From NCBI RefSeq assembly GCF_019977395.1, contig NZ_AP024660.1, forward strand, positions 4,278,001 through 4,342,000: 64,000 nucleotides of DNA. Reading direction: 5' to 3'. A program made the position numbers and the translations under genes. How positions within the stretch are numbered: position 1 is the first letter of the stretch; each line of letters begins with the position of its first letter. This DNA is from Arthrobacter sp. NicSoilC5 (lineage in GTDB: Bacteria > Actinomycetota > Actinomycetes > Actinomycetales > Micrococcaceae). Below, piece after piece: positions 19,497-27,963 of this stretch. The notes beneath the pieces are model-generated. The model was not told the DNA's origin and made no database searches. It worked only from the letters and a program-made list of their open reading frames with translations.

Positions 19497-19542
19497 GTTA
19501 CGGGGGCTCCGTACGGCTAGTGAAGATTTTCACAAACTCCTG

Positions 19543-19548
19543 TATCCT
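19543..19548 (+). promoter_or_regulatory. -10 element of ndh, leaderless type
   Basis: TATCCT ends 6 nt before the ndh ATG, in an AT-rich stretch with no Shine-Dalgarno sequence. Confidence 0.55.
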
Positions 19549-19554
19549 TGAACA

Positions 19555-21018
19555 ATGGCAACCACCCCACAGCTCCAGGACCGTCCCAGGGTACTCGTCG
19601 TCGGCGGCGGGTACGTCGGCCTGTACGTAGCACTGAAACTGCAGAAGAAGATCGCGAATGCCGGTGGCATCGTCACCGTCGTCGATCCCCTGCCCTACAT
19701 GACTTACCAGCCCTTCCTCCCCGAGGTGGCAGGTGGCAACATCGAAGCCCGCCACGCAGTGGTCTCCCACCGCCAGCACCTCAAGCAGACGGAACTCATC
19801 CAGGGCCGCGTCACGTCGATCGACCACGTCAACCGGACGGCCGTGGTGGCTCCTGCCGACGGCGGCGAGAACTTTGAGGTTCCCTACTTCGACGTCGTGC
19901 TCGCAGCCGGCGCCATCACCCGCACCTTCCCCATCAAGGGCCTGGCGGACAAGGGTATCGGCCTGAAGACCATCGAGGAAGCCGTTGCCCTGCGCAACAA
20001 GCTCCTGGAGCGCATCGAGGTTGCCTCCACCATGACGGACCCCGCAGCCCGCGCCAAGGCCCTCACCTTCGTGGTGGTCGGCGGCGGCTTCGCCGGCATC
20101 GAGTGCATAACCGAAATGGAAGACCTCGCCCGCGCCGCCGTGCGCAACAACCCCCGCATCAAGCAGGAGGAAGTCCGCTTCGTCCTGGTCGAAGCCATGG
20201 GCCGCATCATGCCCGAGGTCACGGCCAAGCAGGCTGACTGGGTGGTTGAGCACCTGCGCAGCCGCGGCATCGAGGTCCTGCTGAACACCTCGCTGGACAG
20301 CGCCGAAGGCACCCTGAAGCTCATCAACCTCCCGGACAAGACACCTGCCCAGGAGTTCGAGGCAGACACCCTGGTGTGGACGGCCGGCGTGCAGGCGAAC
20401 CCGATGGTCCGCTCCACCGACTTCCCGCTCGAACCCCGTGGCCGCGTCCGCGTCCTGCCGGACCTGCGCATCGCAGGCGACGAAGGCATCGTGGAGAACG
20501 CCTGGGCCGCCGGCGACATCGCCGCTGTTCCGGACCTCACCGGCAAGGGCCTCCCGGACGGCACCTGCGTCCCCAACGCCCAGCACGCCCTGCGCCAGGC
20601 CAAGCGCCTGGCCAAGAACCTGTGGGCTTCCCGCTGGGACAAGCCGCTGGCCGACTACAAGCACAAGAACCTTGGTGCCGTAGCAGGCTTCGGCGAATGG
20701 AAGGGCGTTGCCAACATCAACCTCCTGGGCCGCATCGGCCTCAAGGGCGGACTCGCCTGGCTGGCCCACCGCGGCTACCACGGCATGGCCATGCCCACGG
20801 TGGAGCGCAAGTTCCGCGTCATCCTGAACTGGATCATCGGCTTCTTCGCCGGACGCGACACCACGCAGCTGATGGACCTGGACAACCCCCGCGGCGCCTT
20901 CGTCTCAGCAGCCACCCCGGCACCGAAGCCTGCCGCCGCTCCCGCAGCGGTGCCGGCTGCCGGCTCCAGCGCCACCGCCGCCGCTCCCAAGGAAACGGTA
21001 GCGGCCAACGCCAAGTAG
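19555..21018 (+). CDS. ndh: Type II NADH dehydrogenase (NAD(P)/FAD-dependent oxidoreductase)
   Basis: The 487-residue monotopic flavoprotein oxidises NADH and reduces menaquinone without pumping protons. It has two dinucleotide-binding motifs: VLVVGGGYVGLYVALKL for FAD near the start, and FVVVGGGFAGIECITEME for NADH near residue 175. AWAAGDIAAVPD is the FAD-contact motif. The C-terminal region has amphipathic and hydrophobic stretches (FRVILNWIIGFFAG) that bind the membrane. It ends in an Ala/Pro tail of about 40 residues of low complexity. It is transcribed alone, between a leaderless promoter and a terminator. Confidence 0.92.
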   Translation: MATTPQLQDRPRVLVVGGGYVGLYVALKLQKKIANAGGIVTVVDPLPYMTYQPFLPEVAGGNIEARHAVVSHRQHLKQTELIQGRVTSIDHVNRTAVVAPADGGENFEVPYFDVVLAAGAITRTFPIKGLADKGIGLKTIEEAVALRNKLLERIEVASTMTDPAARAKALTFVVVGGGFAGIECITEMEDLARAAVRNNPRIKQEEVRFVLVEAMGRIMPEVTAKQADWVVEHLRSRGIEVLLNTSLDSAEGTLKLINLPDKTPAQEFEADTLVWTAGVQANPMVRSTDFPLEPRGRVRVLPDLRIAGDEGIVENAWAAGDIAAVPDLTGKGLPDGTCVPNAQHALRQAKRLAKNLWASRWDKPLADYKHKNLGAVAGFGEWKGVANINLLGRIGLKGGLAWLAHRGYHGMAMPTVERKFRVILNWIIGFFAGRDTTQLMDLDNPRGAFVSAATPAPKPAAAPAAVPAAGSSATAAAPKETVAANAK

Positions 21019-21047
21019 CGCGCCTGTTCCACCACGCTTCACAGCGT

Positions 21048-21087
21048 CCGACGGCGGCTGTCCCCTTTGCGGGGCGGCCGCCGTCGG
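21048..21087 (+). terminator. Terminator after ndh
   Basis: CCGACGGCGGC (21048-21058) pairs with 21077-21087; an inner CCCC/GGGG stem caps it, and CGTTTCC follows. The 432-base gap between ndh and livK also holds a tRNA, a second terminator and the livK promoter region. Confidence 0.75.
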
Positions 21088-21130
21088 CGTTTCCAGCCAA
21101 CGCGTCCCGGGCAGGTACCATTGACCCGGC

Positions 21131-21204
21131 GCCCCAGTAGCCCAATTGGCAGAGGCAGCGGACTTAAAATCCGCGTGTTGTGGGTTCGAGTCCCACCTGG
21201 GGTA
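21131..21204 (+). tRNA. tRNA with anticodon UAA (leucine codon), class I fold
   Basis: A full 74-nt cloverleaf is visible. The acceptor stem pairs 21131-21137 with 21197-21203, with the first pair G-U. The D arm follows. The anticodon stem pairs 21158-21162 with 21170-21174 and carries the loop CTTAAAA, giving anticodon UAA. The variable loop GTGTT has only 5 nt. The T arm runs from 21180 to 21196 with loop TTCGAGT, and the discriminator base is A. CCA is not encoded. The anticodon reads UUA leucine codons, yet the long variable arm normal for bacterial tRNA-Leu is absent. Confidence 0.85.
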
Positions 21205-21243
21205 CAACTGTCTCTTCCGGCGCCCGCCGGGGTCTGGACATCA

Positions 21244-21272
21244 GGAAGCCGCCTGCACAGCAGGCGGCTTCC
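21244..21272 (+). terminator. Terminator after the tRNA gene
   Basis: GGAAGCCGCCTG (21244-21255) pairs perfectly with CAGGCGGCTTCC (21261-21272) around a 5-nt loop, followed by GGCGTTTAATT. Confidence 0.8.
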
Positions 21273-21310
21273 GGCGTTTAATTCCGCATATGCAACGACT
21301 GTTATAAGGC

Positions 21311-21326
21311 TGTGACCTCAGTCACT
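21311..21326. promoter_or_regulatory. CRP/GlxR-like site upstream of livK
   Basis: TGTGACCTCAGTCACT fits TGTGA-N6-TCAC(A), the CRP/GlxR consensus of actinobacteria. Downstream, TTAGTT (21326-21331) and TAGCTT (21350-21355) could be -35 and -10 with an 18-bp spacer. The site would then be centred near -43, the class II activator position. Confidence 0.5.
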
Positions 21327-21451
21327 TAGTTTCGCTGCTGTCTATGCACTAGCTTGAACCTAAATCAGGAATACCTGGTCCCATTCCGGGCGCCGAAGCG
21401 CCCCATTGATCCGCACGCGCATCGCATGGCCCTGTTTCGGAAGGCAGACAA

Positions 21452-22684
21452 ATGTACCGAAAGAAAGTCCTCACCTCGTTGGCAGCGGCAGCCACATTCA
21501 GCATGCTGCTGTCGGCCTGTGCCAACCAGGCAGGCCCCGGCACCACCGAAAGCTCGGGATCGTCCAGCAAGGTGAACATCCCCGCCATTTCGAAAGTCGA
21601 CGTCCCTGCCGGCGCGGTAAAGCCCGCCGGCGACGGCAAGGCGACCTGCCCCGCGACCACCACGCTCGCCTACGCAGGCGCGCAGACCGGCCCCAACGCC
21701 CAGCTTGGCGTCAACATCTTCAACGGCATCCAGCTGGCCATTGACCAGCACAACAAGTCCAACCCGGGCTGCCAGGTCCAGTTCAAGAAGTTCGACACTG
21801 AAGGCGACCCCAACAAGGCCACCGGCCCCGTCACCCAGCTGGTGAGCGAGTCGGACATCGTGGGCGTGATCGGCCTGCCGTTCTCCGGCGAATCCAAGGC
21901 CACGGGCAACATCTTCGAGCAGAAGGGCCTCGTCCACATCACCCCGTCGGCCACCAACCCCACGCTGACCGAAAACGGCTGGACCACCTTCTTCCGCGGC
22001 CTCGGCAATGACGCCGTCCAGGGCCCCGCAGCCGCCAAGTTCCTCACCGGCAAGCTCGGCGCCAAGAAGGTGTACCTGGTCCAGGATGACTCCGACTACG
22101 GCATTGGCCTGGGAACCTCCACCTCCGCGGGCCTGGGCAGTGCCCTGGCCGGAACGGAGAAGGTGACCACAGGGCAGAAGGACTTCTCCGCCGTGATCTC
22201 CAAGATCATGAACGCCAAGGCCGACGCCGTGTTCTACGCCGGCTACTACGCCGAAGGCGCACCGTTCGACCAGCAGCTGGTTGGCAAGGGATTCACCGGA
22301 ACGTTCGTGGCACCTGACGGTGTCAAGGACGACCAGTTCATCAAGCAGGCAGGCGACGCTTCCAACAACGCCTACTTCACCTGCCCCTGCCTGCCGGGCG
22401 AACTCATCCCCGACTTCGCCTCGGCCTACAAGGACGTCTCCAAAGGAGCGGAACCCGGAACGTACTCCATCGAGGGCTACGACGCCGCAACCGTCCTCCT
22501 CTCCGGCATTGACGCAGGCAAGCAGAGCCGTGCGGACCTGCTGGCCTGGGTCAAGGCCTACGACAAGGACGGCCTGAGCAAGCACTACAAGTGGGATGCC
22601 AAGGGCGAGCTCCAGGCCCCGACCGTCTACGGCTACAAGGTGGAAAACGGAAAGATCGTTCCCATCGGCCCCATCGGGGAGTAG
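21452..22684 (+). CDS. livK: Branched-chain amino-acid ABC transporter substrate-binding lipoprotein
   Basis: The 410-residue protein has a lipoprotein signal (MYRKKVLTSLAAAATF...) with lipobox LSAC and acylated Cys23. A Ser/Gly-rich linker follows, then a type I periplasmic-binding fold (Peripla_BP_6): AYAGAQTGPNAQLGVNIFNGIQLAIDQHN, and later VGVIGLPFSGESKATGNIF. It should bind Leu/Ile/Val or related amino acids at the membrane surface. It is the first gene of livKHMGF and is separated from livH by a strong hairpin. Confidence 0.92.
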   Translation: MYRKKVLTSLAAAATFSMLLSACANQAGPGTTESSGSSSKVNIPAISKVDVPAGAVKPAGDGKATCPATTTLAYAGAQTGPNAQLGVNIFNGIQLAIDQHNKSNPGCQVQFKKFDTEGDPNKATGPVTQLVSESDIVGVIGLPFSGESKATGNIFEQKGLVHITPSATNPTLTENGWTTFFRGLGNDAVQGPAAAKFLTGKLGAKKVYLVQDDSDYGIGLGTSTSAGLGSALAGTEKVTTGQKDFSAVISKIMNAKADAVFYAGYYAEGAPFDQQLVGKGFTGTFVAPDGVKDDQFIKQAGDASNNAYFTCPCLPGELIPDFASAYKDVSKGAEPGTYSIEGYDAATVLLSGIDAGKQSRADLLAWVKAYDKDGLSKHYKWDAKGELQAPTVYGYKVENGKIVPIGPIGE

Positions 22685-22699
22685 CAACCAGCACGAACC

Positions 22700-22739
22700 G
22701 GCTGTGGGGGCCAGCATCAGCGGGCCCCCACAGCCTTTT
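22700..22739 (+). terminator. Rho-independent terminator/attenuator between livK and livH
   Basis: GGCTGTGGGGGCC (22700-22712) pairs perfectly with 22723-22735 and is followed directly by TTTTC. Partial termination here would make the binding protein more abundant than the permeases. Confidence 0.8.
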
Positions 22740-22836
22740 CTTCGCTTGGCAGCAGCCCAGGACCAAGCAACGTCAATAGACACAAGTCCCACGGCCGGGC
22801 CCACAAGGCCGCGTGCAACTGGATCAGGATGTTCCC

Positions 22837-23844
22837 ATGCTTCCCTCTCTTGTCCCACTACTCCCGATGGAAAACGACTGGATCACCTTCGACATACCGT
22901 CCCTGGCCCAGAACTTCTGGAGTGCCACGTTTGACGGCCTCACGTTCGGGGCCATCTATGCGCTCGTAGCGCTGGGCTACACCCTGGTTTACGGCGTCCT
23001 GAACCTGATCAACTTCGCCCACTCGGAAGTGTTCATCGTTGGCTGCTACGCAGTCTTCTTTACCCTCAGCAGCCTTGGCTTCGGCCCCTCAGCTCCCCGG
23101 CTCGACATCTGGGCCATCATCCTGAACCTGCTGCTGGCGCTGGTCCTGGCCATGGTGGCGTCAGCCGTGACAGCGTTCCTGCTGGAGCGGATCGCCTACA
23201 AACCCCTGCGGCAACGGAACGCGCCCCGCCTGGTCTTCCTGATCACCGCCATTGGTGCTTCCTTCACCATCCAGTACCTCATTTACCTGTGGCGCGGTCC
23301 CAGCCCCGAACTGGCCCTGACCATGTTCCGGCCCACCCCCATTTTCGACGTCTTCGGCACCATCATCGATTCGCAGCAGCTGGTGATCATCATCGCCGCC
23401 GTGATCATGATGGTGGGCATCGACAGGTTCATCAGCAAGTCGCGCACAGGCCGCGGCATCCGGGCGGTCGCCCAGGATCCCGACACCGCCACGTTGATGG
23501 GCGTCAACAAAGAGCGCATCATTATTACCACCTTCGTCATCGGAGGCCTGCTCGCAGGAGCCGCCGCCTTGTTCTACGTCATGAAAATCCCGTCCGGTGT
23601 CCAGTACAGCGGTGGTTTCGTCCTGGGCATCAAGGCGTTTGCTGCCGCGGTGCTTGGCGGCATCGGCAACGTGCGCGGGGCCCTTCTGGGCGGACTGCTC
23701 CTCGGCCTGATCGGCAACTACGGCCAGATCCTGCTGGGCAATTCGCAGTGGACCGACGTCGTGGCGTTCGTGGTGCTGGTGCTCGTGCTGCTGCTGCGGC
23801 CCGAGGGCATCCTGGGAACCTCCCTTGGAAGGAGCAAAGCATGA
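22837..23844 (+). CDS. livH: Branched-chain amino-acid ABC transporter permease LivH
   Basis: The roughly 335-residue membrane protein has about 8 hydrophobic segments and LivH motifs: DGLTFGAIYALVALGYTLVYGVLNLINFAHSEVF near the start, GRGIRAVAQDPDTATLMGVN in the cytoplasmic loop, and AFAAAVLGGIGNVRGALLGG near the end. The ATG at 22837 has TCAGGA upstream. An in-frame GTG at 22813 and ATG at 22867 are alternatives. It overlaps livM by ATGA. Confidence 0.9.
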   Translation: MLPSLVPLLPMENDWITFDIPSLAQNFWSATFDGLTFGAIYALVALGYTLVYGVLNLINFAHSEVFIVGCYAVFFTLSSLGFGPSAPRLDIWAIILNLLLALVLAMVASAVTAFLLERIAYKPLRQRNAPRLVFLITAIGASFTIQYLIYLWRGPSPELALTMFRPTPIFDVFGTIIDSQQLVIIIAAVIMMVGIDRFISKSRTGRGIRAVAQDPDTATLMGVNKERIIITTFVIGGLLAGAAALFYVMKIPSGVQYSGGFVLGIKAFAAAVLGGIGNVRGALLGGLLLGLIGNYGQILLGNSQWTDVVAFVVLVLVLLLRPEGILGTSLGRSKA

Positions 23845-25088
23845 GTATGACGGACGGCCCCACGCCGCTGCACACAGCGGCCGCCCAGCAGGCAGCTGAG
23901 GAACGCGAAGCTTCCGAGAAAGCCGCGGGAAAGAGCGACCTTCGCCAGCGGGGCAAACGCAAGCCCGGCTACTTCTCCGACCGCTGGCACGCCCTGTCCC
24001 GCCAGCAGCAGTGGGCCTTCCTGGTCATCGTGGTGGTCCTGGCCTACCTGCTGCCGCTGCTCAACCCGCCGATCATCACCACCGAACCCGGCAACAACTT
24101 CGCCCTGGCATGTTTCGACATGGCACGCTTTGCGCTGATCGCCGTTGGCCTCAACATCGTGGTGGGGTACGCCGGCCTGCTGGACCTTGGCTACGTTGCC
24201 TTCTTTGCGGTGGGTTCGTACGTGGCCGCCATGCTGACCAGCCCGGATTCGCCCTACCTGCACATCCCTTACCTGTGGACGCTTCCGGTGGCCATGGCAG
24301 TCACCATGTTCTTCGGCGTCATGCTGGGCGTGCCCACACTCCGGCTCCGGGGCGACTATCTCGCCATCGTGACGCTCGGCTTCGGCGAGATCATCCGTAT
24401 CCTGGCCACCATCATTCCTGCCATGAAGGGCCAGGTGGGCTTCCAGAACGTCGGCCACCCGCCGGGTGACGGGGCTGACGGGACGCCGATCTTCTCCAAC
24501 TCAAACGGGGTGCCCTGGTACTGGCTGACCCTGACCATCATCATCATCGTCACCCTCCTGGTGGGCAACCTGGAACGCAGCCGGGTGGGCCGTGCCTGGA
24601 TTGCCATCCGCGAAGATGAGGATGCCGCGGAAATCATGGGTGTTCCCACCTTCAAGTACAAGGTGTGGGCCTTCGCCATCGGCGCTGCCGTCGGCGGGCT
24701 TTCCGGTGCACTCTTCGCCGGGCAGGTGGGGTTCGTCAACAACCAGAAGTTCGACGTCACCACATCCATCCTGTTCCTCGCCGCAGTGGTGCTGGGAGGT
24801 GCCGGCAACAAAGTGGGTGCCATCCTGGGTGGGGCCCTGGTCAGCTACATCCCGTTGAGATTCACGGCCATCGCCGAATACAAGTACCTGATCTTCGGGA
24901 TTGCGCTGGTGCTGATCATGATCTTCCGTTCCCAGGGACTCCTGCCCGCACGGCAGCGGCTGCTGGCGTACGGCAGGACGGCACTCAACAAGGTCACCAG
25001 CCGCGATGGCACGGAGCCGAAAGACTCGAACAATCCACCAGCCGGCCCCGGGACGCATGCGGCCGGACAGAGAGGAGCGGAGGCATGA
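23841..25088 (+). CDS. livM: Branched-chain amino-acid ABC transporter permease LivM
   Basis: The 415-residue permease has a polar N-tail of about 55 residues, then about 8-10 hydrophobic segments. LivM motifs include ALNIVVGYAGLLDLGYVAFFAVGSY (here LNIVVGYAG), PTLRLRGDYLAIVTLGFGEIIRI, and SRVGRAWIAIREDEDAAEIMGV in the coupling loop. The C-tail is basic and polar. GGAAGGAGC precedes the ATG. It overlaps both neighbours by 4 nt and pairs with LivH to form the pore. Confidence 0.92.
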   Translation: MSMTDGPTPLHTAAAQQAAEEREASEKAAGKSDLRQRGKRKPGYFSDRWHALSRQQQWAFLVIVVVLAYLLPLLNPPIITTEPGNNFALACFDMARFALIAVGLNIVVGYAGLLDLGYVAFFAVGSYVAAMLTSPDSPYLHIPYLWTLPVAMAVTMFFGVMLGVPTLRLRGDYLAIVTLGFGEIIRILATIIPAMKGQVGFQNVGHPPGDGADGTPIFSNSNGVPWYWLTLTIIIIVTLLVGNLERSRVGRAWIAIREDEDAAEIMGVPTFKYKVWAFAIGAAVGGLSGALFAGQVGFVNNQKFDVTTSILFLAAVVLGGAGNKVGAILGGALVSYIPLRFTAIAEYKYLIFGIALVLIMIFRSQGLLPARQRLLAYGRTALNKVTSRDGTEPKDSNNPPAGPGTHAAGQRGAEA

Positions 25089-26065
25089 GCTCCGAGGAAA
25101 GGCACGCGGGCTCCAGCAGTGTGGAGGAGCAGCCGGCCCAGGACAGCACTGCCCAGGACAGCACGGTCCAGGACGGCTCGGCGGCTCCCGTCGCGCCGGA
25201 GCTGGACATGGAGGCCCTCGCTGAAGCTGGAGTGGACCAGGAACTGGCCGAGAAGGTGGCCCCGGACCGCGATATTGCGGTCAAGGTGGGCGACAACATT
25301 GTCGAGGTGCAAAACCTGACCATTAAGTTCGGCGGCCTGGTGGCACTGGACAACATCAGCTTCAACATCAAGCGCGGCGAGATCCTTGGCCTCATCGGGC
25401 CCAACGGCGCCGGGAAGACCACGTGCTTCAATGCGATGACCGGCGTGTACAAGCCCACCAGCGGAAAAGTGGTGCTGGAGGGGCAGGTTCTGAACGGCAT
25501 CAAGCAGCACAAGATCACCCGGCTGGGCCTGTCCCGCACGTTCCAGAACATCCGCCTGTTCGGTGAGATGACCGCCCTGGAGAACGTGGTGGTGGGCCTG
25601 GACGCGCGGCACCGGACCAGCGTCGGCGGGGCGCTGCTGCGCCTGCCCACCCATATCAAGGAGGAAAAGTCGGCCATCGAGCGCGGCATGGCCCTGCTGG
25701 ACTTCGTGGGGATCGGCAGCCATGCCCATGTCCTGTCCCGGCAGCTGCCGTACGGCTACCAGCGCCGGCTCGAGATAGCGCGCGCCTTGGCCACTGATCC
25801 AAAGGTCCTCTGCCTGGACGAACCGGCAGCCGGCTTCAACCCGGCCGAAAAGGAGGAACTGATGGCGCTGATCCGCACCATCAGGGATGAGGGCTACACC
25901 GTGCTGCTGATCGAGCACGACATGAAGCTGGTCATGGGTGTGACAGACCGGATTGTCGTACTGGAATTCGGTAAGAAGATCGCGGACGGACTGCCGCGGG
26001 AGATCCGCGAAGACCCGCGTGTTATTGCTGCTTACCTAGGGGAGCCTGAAGATGACGTTGCTTGA
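25085..26065 (+). CDS. livG: Branched-chain amino-acid ABC transporter ATPase LivG with acidic N-extension
   Basis: The 326-residue ATPase has Walker A GPNGAGKTT, signature LPYGYQRRLEIARAL, Walker B VLCLDEPAAGFNP and the LivG-specific C-terminal half. About 70 residues precede the usual LivG start (VEVQNLTIKFGG). This extension is acidic and contains a short AQDST/VQDG repeat. Ordinary LivG has about 255 residues. The ATG is fixed by GGAGG and by the ATGA overlap with livM, so the extension looks real. The end overlaps livF by 14 nt. Confidence 0.92.
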   Translation: MSSEERHAGSSSVEEQPAQDSTAQDSTVQDGSAAPVAPELDMEALAEAGVDQELAEKVAPDRDIAVKVGDNIVEVQNLTIKFGGLVALDNISFNIKRGEILGLIGPNGAGKTTCFNAMTGVYKPTSGKVVLEGQVLNGIKQHKITRLGLSRTFQNIRLFGEMTALENVVVGLDARHRTSVGGALLRLPTHIKEEKSAIERGMALLDFVGIGSHAHVLSRQLPYGYQRRLEIARALATDPKVLCLDEPAAGFNPAEKEELMALIRTIRDEGYTVLLIEHDMKLVMGVTDRIVVLEFGKKIADGLPREIREDPRVIAAYLGEPEDDVA

Positions 26066-26765
26066 ACTTGAGGGAGTGTCCGTCCACTACGGCCGAATCC
26101 AGGCCCTGCGGGACATCTCCTTTACCGTGGACGAAGGCGAAGTGGTGGCGCTGATCGGGGCCAACGGTGCCGGCAAGACCACCACCATGCGGACCATCTC
26201 CGGCCTGCTGAACTGCTCCGAGGGCAGGATTACCTTCGAGGGCCAGGACATCACCAAGATGAAGGCCCACATCCGCGTGGTGCACGGAATCTCCCAGGCC
26301 CCCGAAGGGCGCGGCATCTTCCCTGGCATGACCGTGATGGAGAACCTCGACATGGGAACGTTCGGGCGCAAGGACAGAAGCGGTGTGGGCAAGGACCTGG
26401 ACCGCGTCTTTGACTTGTTTCCCCGGTTGAAGGAGCGGGAAAAGCAGTTTGGGGGAACCATGTCCGGCGGTGAGCAGCAGATGCTGGCGATCGGACGTGC
26501 GCTGATGTCCAATCCGAGACTGCTGCTGCTCGACGAGCCCTCCATGGGCCTCGCCCCACAGTTCATCCGCCAGATTTTCAAGATCATCAAGGAAATCAAC
26601 AACCAGGGCACCACGGTCCTGGTGGTGGAGCAGAACGCCAACCAGGCCCTGGCCGGAGCGCACCGCGCCTTCGTTCTGGAGACGGGGGCGATCACCCACA
26701 GCGGCACCGGCAAGCAGCTGCTGGAAGATCCCTCGATCAAGGAGGCCTACCTGGGCGTGGGCTAA
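26052..26765 (+). CDS. livF: Branched-chain amino-acid ABC transporter ATPase LivF
   Basis: The 237-residue ATPase has Walker [10 protein letters not shown], signature [15 protein letters not shown] and Walker [14 protein letters not shown], all canonical for LivF. It heterodimerises with LivG to drive LivHM. It starts inside the end of livG, so it is translationally coupled, and it is the last gene of the operon. Confidence 0.94.
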   Translation: MTLLELEGVSVHYGRIQALRDISFTVDEGEVVALIGANGAGKTTTMRTISGLLNCSEGRITFEGQDITKMKAHIRVVHGISQAPEGRGIFPGMTVMENLDMGTFGRKDRSGVGKDLDRVFDLFPRLKEREKQFGGTMSGGEQQMLAIGRALMSNPRLLLLDEPSMGLAPQFIRQIFKIIKEINNQGTTVLVVEQNANQALAGAHRAFVLETGAITHSGTGKQLLEDPSIKEAYLGVG

Positions 26766-26775
26766 TTCGCCTGAT

Positions 26776-26830
26776 GGGGCCCGGTGCCGGACCGGCGGCA
26801 ACGGTCACGGTTCGGTTGCAACCGGGCCCC
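26776..26830 (+). terminator. Terminator after livF
   Basis: GGGGCCCGGT (26776-26785) pairs with ACCGGGCCCC (26821-26830) across a 35-nt GC-rich loop that can fold itself. TTGGGAACTTT follows. The stem is strong; the long loop makes it less certain. Confidence 0.55.
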
Positions 26831-26916
26831 TTGGGAACTTTCGCGGCGGCCCCCACGTGGGAATTGGTAGCGTAACCACAAGCTCATCACCCACACCCAC
26901 ATGGAGGAATCCCGCA

Positions 26917-27861
26917 ATGGCACTTGGCGGCAACCCGATCTTCAACGGAAAGAATTTCCGTGGAGCCACCCAGGCACCGCCTGTCCCGCAGGCTCCCTAC
27001 GGCGCTCCCTACGGCCAGGCGTCGTACGGTCAGCAGCCTTACGGCCAGCAGCCTTACGGCCAGCAGCCCTACGGCCAGCAACCGTACGGTCAGCAGGGCT
27101 GGGGCACGCAGCCCCAGAGCATGACCGACGAACAGCTGCGGCAGATGTACAGCCAGCCCTCGGCGGGCCCCGCGGATACTGGCCGGATGACGTTCGACGA
27201 CGTCATCATGAAGACCGCTGCCTGCCTCGCCGCGGTGATTGCCGGCGCAGCAGTCACCTTGGTGGTGGCGCAGGGCCTGGCTTCCATGCTGATGATCGTC
27301 GGCGCCCTGGGCGGCTTCGTCCTGGCATTGGTGAACACCTTCAAGAAGCAGCCGTCGCCGGCGCTGATCCTGGCCTACGCCGCATTGGAAGGTCTCTTCC
27401 TCGGCGGCCTGACCCGGATCCTGGATGGCATGTTCCCCGGCGTCGGGCTGCAGGCAGTTGTCGGCACGCTTTCGGTGTTCGCCGTGACCCTGCTGCTGTT
27501 CAAGAGCGGGAAGGTCCGCGCCACCCCGAAGGCCATGCGGTTCTTTATGATCGCCATCATCGGCTATGCCGTGTTCTCCCTGGTCAACATGGTGATGATG
27601 TGGACAGGCGTCCTGCAGCAACCCTTCGGCATGCGCAGCATTGAGATCTTCGGCATCCCGCTGGGCGTCTTCATCGGACTGCTCGCCATCGGCCTCGCAG
27701 CCTTCTCGCTGATCATGGACTTCACCAGCATCGAAGAGGGCGTCCGCAACGGTGCCCCGCAGCGCTTCTCCTGGACGGCGGCCTTCGGCCTGACCGTCAC
27801 GCTGGTCTGGCTGTACGTGGAGATCATCCGCCTGCTGGCCATCCTGCGCGGCGACGACTAG
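26917..27861 (+). CDS. Bax inhibitor-1/YccA family membrane protein with YGQQP repeat tail
   Basis: The 314-residue protein has a disordered cytoplasmic N-terminus of about 85 residues, rich in Tyr, Gly, Gln and Pro, containing tandem pentapeptides. Seven hydrophobic segments follow, as in the actinobacterial Bax-I1-like/YccA group (DUF4870-like proteins differ). Recognisable pieces are [13 protein letters not shown] before the first helix and a final [28 protein letters not shown]. Relatives include calcium-leak channels and FtsH-associated YccA. The ATG at 26917 is chosen because GGAGG lies 9 nt upstream and [14 protein letters not shown] is a typical start. The function here is unknown. 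Confidence 0.85.
   Translation: MALGGNPIFNGKNFRGATQAPPVPQAPYGAPYGQASYGQQPYGQQPYGQQPYGQQPYGQQGWGTQPQSMTDEQLRQMYSQPSAGPADTGRMTFDDVIMKTAACLAAVIAGAAVTLVVAQGLASMLMIVGALGGFVLALVNTFKKQPSPALILAYAALEGLFLGGLTRILDGMFPGVGLQAVVGTLSVFAVTLLLFKSGKVRATPKAMRFFMIAIIGYAVFSLVNMVMMWTGVLQQPFGMRSIEIFGIPLGVFIGLLAIGLAAFSLIMDFTSIEEGVRNGAPQRFSWTAAFGLTVTLVWLYVEIIRLLAILRGDD
27010..27099 (+). repeat. Six 15-bp tandem units coding Tyr-Gly-Gln-Gln-Pro
   Basis: Units begin at 27010, 27025, 27040, 27055, 27070 and 27085. Four middle units encode YGQQP; the first and last are degenerate ([10 protein letters not shown]). Synonymous third-base differences between units show some age or selection on protein rather than DNA. Confidence 0.9.
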
Positions 27862-27898
27862 GCACTCCGGCAACCTCCCGCCGTCGTACGTTAACCAA

Positions 27899-27931
27899 CT
27901 GTGGGCCCCACCAAACTGGTGGGGCCCACAG
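27899..27931. terminator. Bidirectional terminator between the YccA-like gene and galK
   Basis: CTGTGGGCCCCACCA (27899-27913) pairs perfectly with 27917-27931 around an AAC loop. It lies between two convergent genes. Confidence 0.85.
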
Positions 27932-27963
27932 CCGTTAAAGCGCTCCAGACGGACCGCGCCTGC

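Noticed and set aside
27010..27099. Regular 15-bp repeats considered as a CRISPR or satellite array
   Set aside because: Units are contiguous without spacers, are a multiple of three, and vary at synonymous positions. They encode the YGQQP tail of a membrane protein.
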